From: GCA-020343675 sp964462945
GTDB lineage: Bacteria > Planctomycetota > Phycisphaerae > Sedimentisphaerales > Anaerobacaceae
Length of the DNA stretch: 64,000 nucleotides
Assembly: GCA_964462945.1 (NCBI GenBank)
Contig: CAYWZW010000018.1
Location: 7,143-71,142 of the forward strand
Reading direction: 5' to 3'
In this document: positions 55,224-63,892 of the stretch, piece after piece
How positions within the stretch are numbered: the first letter of the stretch is position 1
Layout of the letters: each line of letters begins with the position of its first letter
Position numbers and translations under genes: made by a program
Notes under the pieces: generated by a model
The model's database searches: none
The model's input: only the letters and a program-made list of their open reading frames with translations
What the model was told of the DNA's origin: nothing

Positions 55224-56543
55224 ATGATGATGAAAGAGCTGCTACAATCAAAAAGACGGGGATCTGCTCTACCGTTGACGGTGGTTGCGATCTTGATATT
55301 GCTTGCGATGGGTGTGGGGCTGCTGAGTCTCGGGTTTAACAGCCGTGTTTACTCGGTACGGACGGCCTCCGATATCGCGGCTCGATGCGCTGCCGATGCG
55401 GGTCTGGCCATGGCCCTGTTTGAGATGAACCAGAAATTGCAGGTCAAGCCCTACAAAGAAGGCACACTGCCCCAGACAATCGACATGACGCTGCCTTATT
55501 CTGACCAGGTCTGTAGTTACAGAGTCACCGGTAATCTTGCCGGCGGCTATACTATTGAGTCTGTTGGAGAATCCGGCCAAGCCACGAGAGCGGTTCGTGC
55601 GACCGTAGGACTGCAAAGCGCGTTCGACCATGCCATTCTGACCAAGCAGTCTCTGACACTAAAGTCCGGCACGACCGTCGATGGCTACAACTCTCTGCAC
55701 CCATTCGATAAGGACATCAAGGTCGATATCGGAAGCCAGAGTGCCGCGGATTCGAGCATGATCTTGAATAACGGCACAACGGTGAATGGCGACGTTTTCG
55801 TGGCCGGCAATCTGGACTCGGCTATAAAGGACCTGGGCACCACGGTAACGGGTGACAAGTCCGTCTCGGCCCCGGAGCCTTTGCCCAGTGTCACCGCGCC
55901 GGCGCTGCCTGATAAGGGAGCTCTTAGCGCCAAGGGCGCTACCGTAACAATCACCCTGGCAGACAGCGGCACATACAAGGCGATTGATTTGGCTGGGGGC
56001 GTTGTGAAAGTAGCAGGAGTACCAACAAGCGTTCCGGGAGTATTGGAAGTCAGTGGGGGAGATGTTGTGCTGCATCTGACAGGCGATATCGAGCTCGGCA
56101 ACTCATGCGAGATTGTTGTAAGAGAGGGCTCGTCTTTAACTATTTACACGGATGCGAATATTCACTGTCGCGAAGGCAGCGGAATCAATACCGAGAATCC
56201 TCCCGAAGCGGCTATAACCTTGCAAATATATGCTACGGGTACGGCTGCCCAGTATTTCGACGTCAAGGCCAAGAGCCAATTCACAGGGATTATCTACGCT
56301 CCCAATGCCGATGTCGATCTCTATGCCAAGGGAGACGCTTACGGTTCCATTGTGGCTCACAATTTTGCGTTTAAGGCCGGCGGCAACTTCTACTACGATG
56401 AAGCGCTTCAAAAGAAGAACACCGTGAATGACGAGGCTGTCCAGTTTGTAGTGACTCGCTGGTACGAGAGTGCTCCGACGACCTCGACTTTGGACTTGGA
56501 GACTGTTCTCGCAGAGCCTTTTCCGGCCGAGCCGGTCAAGTAG
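55224..56543 (+). CDS. PilX-like N-terminus with DUF7305-type beta-helix protein
   Basis: 439 residues. The N-terminus (SKRRGSALPLTVVAILILLA, then RTASDIAARCAADAGLAMAL) is the PilX-like membrane helix of minor pilin-related proteins. The rest is a repetitive beta-helix-like region with short turns (SLTLKSGTTVDGYNS, GTTVNGDVFVAGN, GIIYAPNADVDLYAKG) typical of DUF7305. SD AGGAGG lies about 10 bases upstream. Likely a surface or pilus-tip associated protein. A truncated paralog follows 95 bp later. Confidence 0.75.
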   Translation: MMMKELLQSKRRGSALPLTVVAILILLAMGVGLLSLGFNSRVYSVRTASDIAARCAADAGLAMALFEMNQKLQVKPYKEGTLPQTIDMTLPYSDQVCSYRVTGNLAGGYTIESVGESGQATRAVRATVGLQSAFDHAILTKQSLTLKSGTTVDGYNSLHPFDKDIKVDIGSQSAADSSMILNNGTTVNGDVFVAGNLDSAIKDLGTTVTGDKSVSAPEPLPSVTAPALPDKGALSAKGATVTITLADSGTYKAIDLAGGVVKVAGVPTSVPGVLEVSGGDVVLHLTGDIELGNSCEIVVREGSSLTIYTDANIHCREGSGINTENPPEAAITLQIYATGTAAQYFDVKAKSQFTGIIYAPNADVDLYAKGDAYGSIVAHNFAFKAGGNFYYDEALQKKNTVNDEAVQFVVTRWYESAPTTSTLDLETVLAEPFPAEPVK

Positions 56544-56637
56544 AGCAGCGGGGGCGGCATTTGGTATTTGGTGTTCGCCGTTGGGAAATGGGGGCCCGAT
56601 TCGTGGGTGTCGAACGAGATTGGGTAAAGATGAGAAT

Positions 56638-56941
56638 ATGAAAAGGCTGCTGCCATCAAACAAGCGGGGCTCTGCCATACCGCTGGCATTGGTCGCTGTG
56701 ATGATCTTGCTGGCGATGGGTGTGGGACTGTTGAGCCTGGGATTGAGCGGTCGCAACTACTCATCACGGACTGCTTCGGGTATTGCGGCCCGGTGTGCCG
56801 CCGATGCCGGATTGACGAAGGCCCTCTTTGAAATGAACGAGAAACTGAAAGTCAAACCGTGGAATGACAGCAGCCTGCCGGAGGCAACAAATGAATGATG
56901 AGGCCGTGCGCTTTGTCATAACCGATTGGCACGAGCAGTAG
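56638..56941 (+). pseudogene. Deleted paralog of the PilX/DUF7305 gene
   Basis: The first 86 codons match the N-terminus of the upstream gene (NKRGSAIPLALVAVMILLA, RTASGIAARCAADAGLTKAL) and end in TGA at 56898. Immediately after, in another frame, MNDEAVRFVITDWHEQ-stop matches the C-terminal VNDEAVQFVVTRWYES of the paralog. The whole beta-helix middle is missing, so this is a tandem duplicate that lost about 1 kb with a frameshift at the join. Confidence 0.75.
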
Positions 56942-57106
56942 GAAAACGAATCCGGGCCGCACGATGTCCGCCGCCGCAGCTTGCCCCCAAAACACCGATG
57001 AGCTTTTCAGCTCAGCACGATAGAGTATCAAGCGAATAAGCGTTTCCCTCTCAAAGCCTGCAAACCTATCATAACCTTCAACGGGGCCTGCGAGCCACAG
57101 TGACTC

Positions 57107-57135
57107 TTGACATGAAGTCCGCCTTATGCGATAAT
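57107..57135 (+). promoter_or_regulatory. Near-consensus sigma70 promoter of the transhydrogenase operon
   Basis: TTGACA, a 17-bp spacer and GATAAT. The start of transcription would be near 57142, about 25 bp before the first start codon. Confidence 0.75.
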
Positions 57136-57166
57136 CCCGGTTTTTTAGAGACTCCGTGCTCTAAAA

Positions 57167-57742
57167 ATGCTCAAGGAATGGTTGGCTTGGCCTGCATCAA
57201 GGGCCGCACAACGGTCGGAAGGCACACTGTTTGCCAATTTGCAAGTGAAGAAAATCAAATCGAAAAAGAAGGTTTTATCCGGGATTGCGGATATTGTGGC
57301 TAAGCACCCTGCGAGCCGCGGAAGCCTGATCCCTATCCTGCAGGATATCCAGGAGGCTCTCGGCTACCTGTCGGAAGAGGCGGTGACGGAGCTGGAACGG
57401 CTCATGGGAATATCCGCCAACGAAATATACGGCGTGGCTACGTTTTACACGCAGTTTCGCTTCAGTCCTCCGGGCCGGCACACCATCCAGAGCTGTCAGG
57501 GGACGGCGTGCCACGTTCGCGGCGGCTACCAGCTCCTCAAAGAGCTGGAGCAGCGCCTGGGAATTACCGCCGGCCAGACCACGGGGGACGGCACGTTCGA
57601 CCTGGTACGAGTGGCCTGTCTGGGCTGCTGTGCGCTGGCGCCGGTTGTCGCGGTGGACGGCAAGGTGCATGCCCAGGTGACCGCAAAAAAAATCCCATCC
57701 ATAATCTCTCGGTACGCCGACGAAGGGAACAGCCGAAGATGA
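57167..57742 (+). CDS. nuoE: NuoE/HndA-like thioredoxin-fold [2Fe-2S] subunit
   Basis: 191 residues from ATG 57167. The first 26 residues are not family-like, and a GTG at 57245 (VKKIKSKKKV) is an alternative start. The core reads SLIPILQDIQEALGYLSEEA and ISANEIYGVATFYTQF. The four [2Fe-2S] ligands are in CQGTAC and CLGCC. Passes electrons within a NADH-oxidising flavoprotein complex. It overlaps the NuoF-like gene by ATGA. Confidence 0.87.
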   Translation: MLKEWLAWPASRAAQRSEGTLFANLQVKKIKSKKKVLSGIADIVAKHPASRGSLIPILQDIQEALGYLSEEAVTELERLMGISANEIYGVATFYTQFRFSPPGRHTIQSCQGTACHVRGGYQLLKELEQRLGITAGQTTGDGTFDLVRVACLGCCALAPVVAVDGKVHAQVTAKKIPSIISRYADEGNSRR

Positions 57743-59652
57743 CCTCATTGCAGCAAGCTCGCACCAAAGCCAAAGGCCAGTGGGACAAGCTTCAGAACAG
57801 TGAAGCTCCTGTTTTCTTTGTGGGTGCTGCGACATGCGGCCGAGCGGCCGGGGCCACGGACCTATTGCAGCGCCTGCGAAGCCATATCAAGGGCAATAAG
57901 CTGAGCGTCCAGGTTGTTGAGGTAGGCTGCCTGGGGCCGTGCTCTTTCGAGCCGTTGGTGATCGTGCACAAAAGCGGCTCGCCGCGCATCTGCTACGGAA
58001 ACGTCGGGCCTGACGAGGTCATCCGTATTCTCGAAAATTACGTCCTGGGTGACGATCCCTGTGCCCAATGGGCCTTGGGGAAGATGACGCCGGGACGACT
58101 GGATGGAATTGATGATTTCAGCGTCCATCCGATGATGCGCCGCCAGGTACGTCACATCCTGCGCAACTGCGGATTGATAGATCCGGAAAATGTTCATCAC
58201 TACCTGGCCCGAGAAGGCTATCTTGGGTTTCTGAAGGCCCTGGAGCTTGGTCCTGAGAAGACGCTGGAAGAGGTCAAAGCGGCGGGGCTGCGGGGCCGGG
58301 GCGGCGCCGGATTTCCGACCTGGCGAAAATGGCAGTTCTGCCGCAATGCACCCGGCGAGATGAAATACCTGATATGCAACGCCGATGAAGGGGACCCTGG
58401 TGCGTTTATGAATCGCTCGCTGATCGAGGGGGATCCGCACGCGGTGCTGGAAGGCATGTTGATAGCCGCTTTTACGTTGGGGGCCGCACAGGGCTACATC
58501 TACTGCCGGGCGGAATATCCGCTCGCCTTGCAGCGATTGGAGGTCGCTATCGGTCAAATGCGCAAGCTGGGGCTGCTGGGCGAAGACATCCAGGGCTCCG
58601 GTTTCTCCTTCGATTTGGCGGTAAAAAAAGGTGCAGGCGCGTTCGTATGCGGCGAAGAAACGGCCCTGATAGCGTCCATCGAAGGCCGGCGCGGAATGCC
58701 TCAGCCTCGGCCGCCGTTTCCGGCTGTCAGCGGTCTGTTAGGCAAGCCGACCGTCATTCAAAATGTGGAGACGCTTGGCAATCTGCCGCTGATTCTTCGC
58801 AACGGCGCCGAATGGTACGCTCAGTACGGCAGCGAGTCCAGCAAGGGAACAAAGACGTTCGCCCTGGCGGGCAAGATCGAGCGGACGGGTCTGGTCGAGG
58901 TGCCGCTGGGTATCAAGCTCAAGGACATCATCTTCGAAATAGGGGGTGGTGTGCCCGGCGGCAAGGCGCTGAAGGCCGTCCAGACGGGCGGGCCTTCAGG
59001 CGGCTGCATCCCGGCGGATAAAATGGACCTGCCCGTGGACTACGAGACGCTCACGCAGGCCGGCAGCATCATGGGCTCCGGCGGCATGATCGTGCTCGAC
59101 GAAGATACGTGCATGGTCGATATTGCACGTTATTTCCTGTCCTTTACTCAGGCCGAATCCTGCGGCAAGTGTCCGCCGTGCCGGGTGGGGACACGGGCGA
59201 TGCTGAGCATCCTGGAGCGCATCGCCGCCGGCGAAGGTCAAATGGCCGACCTTGAGAAGCTCGAGAGCATCGCCCGGACGGTCAAGGACGGCTCGCTTTG
59301 CGGGTTGGGCCAAACCGCGCCGAATCCCGTGTTGACGACGTTACGTTACTTCCGCAATGAGTATGAAGATCACATCCAAAAACGCCGGTGTCCCGCGTTT
59401 GTTTGCACGCCGATGGTCAGCTATCACATCGACCGTGACCGATGCAGCGGTTGCGGCGCCTGTGCGCGAGTGTGCCCGGTCGTGGCCATCAGCGGCCAGA
59501 AGAAGCAACCGCACGTTATCGACCAGGGAATCTGCATCCGGTGCGGCATGTGCCTGAGCACCTGTCCGCCGCGTTACGCGGCGGTTTATCGCCGCAGCGG
59601 CGAACTTACCAGATACGAGCAGCGTAAAGAAGTACAGAGAAAGTCTGAGTAA
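57739..59652 (+). CDS. nuoF: NuoF/HydB-like NADH-binding flavoprotein with extra iron-sulphur domains
   Basis: 637 residues. In order it has an N-terminal thioredoxin-like [2Fe-2S] domain (GAATCGRAAG, VEVGCLGPCSFEP), then an FMN/NADH domain (GLRGRGGAGFPTW, then CNADEGDPGAFMNR). Next is the [4Fe-4S] site ESCGKCPPCRVGT with a further Cys in SLCGLG. Last comes a C-terminal two-cluster ferredoxin (CSGCGACARVCP, CIRCGMCLSTCP). This is the layout of HydB/HndC in bifurcating hydrogenases, not of respiratory NuoF (about 440). It oxidises or reduces NAD(H) through FMN. The next gene is 18 bp away. Confidence 0.92.
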   Translation: MTSLQQARTKAKGQWDKLQNSEAPVFFVGAATCGRAAGATDLLQRLRSHIKGNKLSVQVVEVGCLGPCSFEPLVIVHKSGSPRICYGNVGPDEVIRILENYVLGDDPCAQWALGKMTPGRLDGIDDFSVHPMMRRQVRHILRNCGLIDPENVHHYLAREGYLGFLKALELGPEKTLEEVKAAGLRGRGGAGFPTWRKWQFCRNAPGEMKYLICNADEGDPGAFMNRSLIEGDPHAVLEGMLIAAFTLGAAQGYIYCRAEYPLALQRLEVAIGQMRKLGLLGEDIQGSGFSFDLAVKKGAGAFVCGEETALIASIEGRRGMPQPRPPFPAVSGLLGKPTVIQNVETLGNLPLILRNGAEWYAQYGSESSKGTKTFALAGKIERTGLVEVPLGIKLKDIIFEIGGGVPGGKALKAVQTGGPSGGCIPADKMDLPVDYETLTQAGSIMGSGGMIVLDEDTCMVDIARYFLSFTQAESCGKCPPCRVGTRAMLSILERIAAGEGQMADLEKLESIARTVKDGSLCGLGQTAPNPVLTTLRYFRNEYEDHIQKRRCPAFVCTPMVSYHIDRDRCSGCGACARVCPVVAISGQKKQPHVIDQGICIRCGMCLSTCPPRYAAVYRRSGELTRYEQRKEVQRKSE

Positions 59653-59670
59653 GTAAGGGAAAGCAGTCAA

Positions 59671-62157
59671 GTGAAACTGACCATTGATGGAAAATCCGTA
59701 ATCGCCGAAGAAGGCCAAACGGTCCTGGAATGCGCCCTGCGGAACGATATTTCGATTCCGCATCTTTGCACGCACGCGCATTTGTCACCCTTCGGCGCGT
59801 GTCGGCTGTGTGTGGTCGAGATCGACGGGGTCCGCGGATACCCGACCTCATGTACGACGCCGGCAGCCGAAGCGATGGCCGTGCGGACGGACACCGAAGC
59901 CCTGCAAAATCTGCGCCGAAATATCCTGGCGTTGATGATGCTCGAGCATCCCAGCGCGTGCCTGGTGTGCGGCCGGCGGGAGCTTTGTGAGCAGTATCGG
60001 CCCGATGCGGAAAAGGCAGGTCGCACCACCGGATGTCACACGTGCAACAACAAGGACGTCTGCGAGGTGCGTGCTTTGTCGCAGGAGCTGGGCTTTGTGG
60101 AGCTGCCGGTCGCGCCGACGTACCACGAGCGGCCGGTCGAGCGCTCTGAGCCCTTCATGGACCGTGACCTCAATCTGTGTATTCTCTGCGGCCGCTGCGT
60201 GCGCATCTGCAAGAACCACCAGGGCAGGGCGGTCATTGATTTTGTCGGTCGCGGCAGCCAGACGCATATCGGCCAGGCCTTCGGGCGCTCGCTGCTTGAA
60301 GCGGGTTGTCAGTTCTGCGGCGCATGTGTTGACGTCTGTCCGACGGGCAGCTTGGCCGACCGGTACGCTAAATGGTACGGCAGGCCGGGCACCGTCACGC
60401 AGACCACCTGCATCTTCTGCGAACATTCGTGTGCGTTGGCGCTTGGGACCAAGAAAGGCAAACTGATTGCTGCGCAGGCGGTCAGTGAGCATGTCCCTGT
60501 CTGTGTGCTGGGTAGATTTGCCGTTCCCGAATTTCTGAATGCGACCGACCGGCTGGCGGCGCCGTATGTACGTGTGGGTACGATTTTGTGCCAGACCGAA
60601 TGGGACGAAAGTCTCCAGGCCGCAGCCGCGAAGCTCAGGCCATTTGTCGGCGATGGTTTCGCAATGGTTTGCGATACGACAAGTACGCTTGAGGACCGCC
60701 ACGTCTTCAGGAAGTTTACTAATGAGGTGATGAAATCGACAAGCTACGTTGAGATTGAACCTGATGCTCGGGGCATTTCGCGCGGCTCGTTGCCGGAAGG
60801 CGCCAGGGCGGCGCTGCTGACAGGCGATTTTGTCGATTTGGCGGCTCTGGAAAAACTTGAGCTGTTGATTGTTCAGGACTGTTTCCCGACGCCTGCCAGC
60901 AAGCGTGCCGAGGTCGTACTACCGGCGGCGATTTTTGCCGAGGTTGACGGCACCATTCTCGACCGCTCCGGGCGCAAGCGGCCTCTACGCAAGGCGTGCG
61001 AGCCGCCGGGCCGGGCGAAGCCGGAATGGTGGATTATCTGCCGGCTCGCTCAGGCGATGGGAGCCAATGGCTTCGAGTATGACTCGGCCGGTGCGATTGC
61101 CCGGGAGCTGGGTATCGCGGATAGCCAATTGTGGATTGATCGCCAGGAGGCTCCTCCTGTGGCGACGAATTTCAAAGTGCGGCGAACGTACTTCCGGGGG
61201 CATCGCATCGACGAGAAAGTGCGCGGCCTGAAAGAGCTGCCCGTCGATGAGCCTTGTGCTCTGGACGTCAAGGCAGATGAACGCAAAGGAGCGTTTGAAA
61301 TCCTGGAAAAACGTGAGATTGCGCCGAACGTTCACGAAATCATCATCGAAGCGCCCGAGGTGGCCAAAAAAGCCCTGCCGGGACAATTCGCTATTGTGAT
61401 GGTCGATGAAAAATCCGAGCGTGTGCCTTATACCCTGTGCGGCTGGAACGCTCAAGAGGGTACGATTACCTTGATCGTGCTGGAAAAAGGCCAATCCAGC
61501 CGCAAGCTTGTGCTGCTGAAAGCGGGCGACAAGCTGGCTCACGTGGTGGGGCCGCTCGGGGTCCCGCTGGAAATCAAGCGTTATGGCACGGTCGTCCTAA
61601 CGGCGGGATGTTACGGAATCGGCGGGATTGTGCCTATTGCCGAAGCGATGAAGGACGCCGGAAACCGGGTCGTCGTCGTCACCGAGGCCAGCAGTCATTA
61701 TCTGCATTACTACAAGAAAAAGCTCGAAAGCGTTTGCGACGAGTTTGTTGAGACGACGATCGACGGCTCTATGGGAGTCAAGGGACACGCCATCGACGCC
61801 GTCGTTCAAAAACTAAAAGCCGGCGAAAAAATGGATTGCGTCATCGCTATCGGCTGTCCTTTCATGATGATGGTGACAGCGCAGGAAATCAAGCCTTTCG
61901 GTGTAAAGACATTGGCGGCGCTGAACCCGATCATGCTGGATGGAACCGGCATGTGCGGGGCCTGCCGCGTCACCGTCGGCGACCAGACGAAGTTTGCGTG
62001 TGTGGATGGGCCCTTCTTCGATGCGCATCTTATTGATTGGGATGAGCTTCGGGACCGGCGGGCGGCATATAGCGCCGAAGAAATCCATTCGCTGGGCCGG
62101 ACCGAACCGGTCGTGGCGAGCCGGCGTGGCGAGTCGCAGTGCACCTGTTTACATTGA
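59671..62157 (+). CDS. NuoG-like iron-sulphur protein fused to an NfnA (ferredoxin-NADP reductase-like) domain
   Basis: 828 residues from GTG 59671. The N-terminal half follows NuoG: [2Fe-2S] (C33, C44, C47, C61), a His-Cys cluster (H93, C97, C100, C106) with additional C122, C125 and C131, two [4Fe-4S] clusters (C170-C180, C213-C223), a Fe4S4 domain (C247, C250, C254, C280) and a reduced molybdopterin-type region to about 510. The C-terminal half (about 540-828) is NfnA: FAD site RVPYTLCGW, NAD site CYGIGGIVPIAEAM and a closing [2Fe-2S] segment GTGMCGACRVTVGD with KFACVDGPFFDAHLI. The fusion of NuoG to NfnA is unusual. No H-cluster is present, so it is not a hydrogenase. Confidence 0.88.
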   Translation: MKLTIDGKSVIAEEGQTVLECALRNDISIPHLCTHAHLSPFGACRLCVVEIDGVRGYPTSCTTPAAEAMAVRTDTEALQNLRRNILALMMLEHPSACLVCGRRELCEQYRPDAEKAGRTTGCHTCNNKDVCEVRALSQELGFVELPVAPTYHERPVERSEPFMDRDLNLCILCGRCVRICKNHQGRAVIDFVGRGSQTHIGQAFGRSLLEAGCQFCGACVDVCPTGSLADRYAKWYGRPGTVTQTTCIFCEHSCALALGTKKGKLIAAQAVSEHVPVCVLGRFAVPEFLNATDRLAAPYVRVGTILCQTEWDESLQAAAAKLRPFVGDGFAMVCDTTSTLEDRHVFRKFTNEVMKSTSYVEIEPDARGISRGSLPEGARAALLTGDFVDLAALEKLELLIVQDCFPTPASKRAEVVLPAAIFAEVDGTILDRSGRKRPLRKACEPPGRAKPEWWIICRLAQAMGANGFEYDSAGAIARELGIADSQLWIDRQEAPPVATNFKVRRTYFRGHRIDEKVRGLKELPVDEPCALDVKADERKGAFEILEKREIAPNVHEIIIEAPEVAKKALPGQFAIVMVDEKSERVPYTLCGWNAQEGTITLIVLEKGQSSRKLVLLKAGDKLAHVVGPLGVPLEIKRYGTVVLTAGCYGIGGIVPIAEAMKDAGNRVVVVTEASSHYLHYYKKKLESVCDEFVETTIDGSMGVKGHAIDAVVQKLKAGEKMDCVIAIGCPFMMMVTAQEIKPFGVKTLAALNPIMLDGTGMCGACRVTVGDQTKFACVDGPFFDAHLIDWDELRDRRAAYSAEEIHSLGRTEPVVASRRGESQCTCLH

Positions 62158-62178
62158 CGCCGGGCAGAGAGTAACGAA

Positions 62179-63582
62179 ATGGCCAAGGAAAAAATTCCAA
62201 GACAGCCGATGCCGGAGCAGGCCCCCAAAGACCGGGCCAGAAACTTCGAGGAAGTCCCCTACGGCTACTCGGAGCAGTCGGCCATTCTTGAGGCGAGCCG
62301 CTGTCTGGCGTGCAAGAAGCCGCGGTGCGTGGAAGGGTGCCCCGTCAACATCGACATACCCGGCTTCATTGCTCTTGTGCAAGAGGGCAAATTCATCGAG
62401 GCGGCCTGGAAAATCAAGGAGCAGAACGCGCTGCCGGCGGTGTGCGGGCGGGTCTGTCCGCAGGAAGAGCAGTGCGAGAAGCTGTGCGTGCTGGGGGTCA
62501 AAGGCGAGCCGGTGGCCATCGGACGGCTGGAGCGTTTCGCCGCCGATTACGAGCGCGGCAGCGGCAAGATCAAAGTGCCGCAGATTCCTGCCGGGACGGG
62601 CAAGCGCGTGGCCGTTGTGGGGGCCGGGCCCGCCGGCCTGACCGTGGCGGGCGACCTGATAAAGCGCGGACATGAGGTGACCGTTTTTGAGGCCCTGCAG
62701 GAGGCCGGCGGCGTGCTGACCTACGGTATCCCTGAATTCCGCCTTCCCAAAGTCATCGTTCAGGCGGAAGTGAATTACCTCAAGAAGCTCGGCGTCGAGT
62801 TTGTGATGGACTTCGTAGTCGGCCGCAACAGCACCATCCGCGAGCTTATGAACGGCGAGGGGTATGACGCGGTGTTCATCGGCAGCGGGGCGGGTTTGCC
62901 GTCGTTCATGAGAATTCCGGGCGAAAACCTGGTCGGCGTTTACTCCGCCAACGAGTATCTGACCCGTTCCAACCTGATGAAGGCGTACCTGTTTCCCAAA
63001 TACGATACGCCGCCGATAAAGCGGGAGCGTGTCGCGGTGGTCGGGGGCGGCAACGTGGCCATGGACTCGGCGCGAACGGCGTTGCGGCTGGGCGGCGATG
63101 TCACCATCGTTTATCGCCGGGCGCGAGAGCAAATGCCCGCCCGGGCCGAGGAAATCCACCACGCCGAGCAGGAAGGCGTCAAGTTCAAGCTGCTTAATAA
63201 TCCTATTCGTATCATCGGCGACGACCGTCACCGCGTCGTGGCCATGGAATGTATCAAGATGGAGCTGGGCGAACCGGATGATTCCGGCCGGCGCAGACCC
63301 GTCCCAGTCAAAGGCTCAGAGTTTATCATGGAGCTGGACACGGTCATCGTCGCGATCGGCAACCAGCCGAATCCGCTCATCCCCCAGACCATGCCGGAGC
63401 TCAAGACGACCAAGTGGGGCACTATCGTTGTTGACGAAAAAACGATGCAGACCTCGGTTCCCGGCGTCTTCGCCGGCGGCGACATCGTCTCCGGCGCCGC
63501 CACCGTCATCTTGGCCATGGGCCAGGGCCGAATCGCCGCCGCATCCATAGACAAATACCTCACCGCCAAACAAGCAAAGTAA
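62179..63582 (+). CDS. nfnB: NfnB-like NADPH-binding iron-sulphur flavoprotein
   Basis: 467 residues, the usual length for NfnB/SudA and GltD-type proteins. Two N-terminal [4Fe-4S] sites are in CLACKKPRCVEGCP and CGRVCPQEEQCEKLC. An FAD motif (VVGAGPAGLTVA) and a NADPH motif (VVGGGNVAMDSARTAL) follow, and GVFAGGDIVSGAATVILAMG closes the FAD site. In NfnAB this subunit holds the bifurcating FAD and binds NADPH. It starts 21 bp after the fusion gene, so its partner NfnA is the C-terminal half of that protein. Alone it could be mistaken for a glutamate synthase small subunit, but no large subunit is present. Confidence 0.9.
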   Translation: MAKEKIPRQPMPEQAPKDRARNFEEVPYGYSEQSAILEASRCLACKKPRCVEGCPVNIDIPGFIALVQEGKFIEAAWKIKEQNALPAVCGRVCPQEEQCEKLCVLGVKGEPVAIGRLERFAADYERGSGKIKVPQIPAGTGKRVAVVGAGPAGLTVAGDLIKRGHEVTVFEALQEAGGVLTYGIPEFRLPKVIVQAEVNYLKKLGVEFVMDFVVGRNSTIRELMNGEGYDAVFIGSGAGLPSFMRIPGENLVGVYSANEYLTRSNLMKAYLFPKYDTPPIKRERVAVVGGGNVAMDSARTALRLGGDVTIVYRRAREQMPARAEEIHHAEQEGVKFKLLNNPIRIIGDDRHRVVAMECIKMELGEPDDSGRRRPVPVKGSEFIMELDTVIVAIGNQPNPLIPQTMPELKTTKWGTIVVDEKTMQTSVPGVFAGGDIVSGAATVILAMGQGRIAAASIDKYLTAKQAK

Positions 63583-63892
63583 CCCGGCCGGATAAACCGC
63601 AAAATCGAGCGGTGCATTCGCCGCAGAACGCCGTTGGGACGAGATGATTGGGTGCGGCAAACGGCAGAACACCTGCTGCTAACTTCGACCCTGCAACTTG
63701 GCGGTCGACCCAGAAAATGCTCCTGACCCAATCCTGTTCGGCCCGGGGTTTGCTATCCGACTGACCGGATTAGATGCTGTAGAGTATTTGTCCGAGGTCT
63801 CATCCTGTAGGCCATATCGAGGGATGTGTTCGCGGGATGGGCGCAGCATCAATCCGGGCTGCAATCACGGCGGGGATTGAGCCTGCAACCGG
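63583..63892. other. Intergenic region, no gene seen
   Basis: About 310 bp after nfnB. Open frames of about 60 codons on both strands have no family features or ribosome-binding sites. No clear terminator was found. Confidence 0.5.

Noticed and set aside
57508..57738. Extending the NuoF-like gene upstream to 57508
   Set aside because: That part overlaps the NuoE gene in another frame and gives an Arg-rich sequence without family likeness. The ATGA overlap at 57739 is convincing.
59671..62157. [FeFe]-hydrogenase catalytic subunit
   Set aside because: The N-terminal iron-sulphur domains are similar, but the H-cluster motifs are absent and the C-terminus is NfnA-like.
62179..63582. Glutamate synthase small subunit
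   Set aside because: The sequence would allow it, but the adjacent NfnA domain and the absence of a large subunit favour NfnB.
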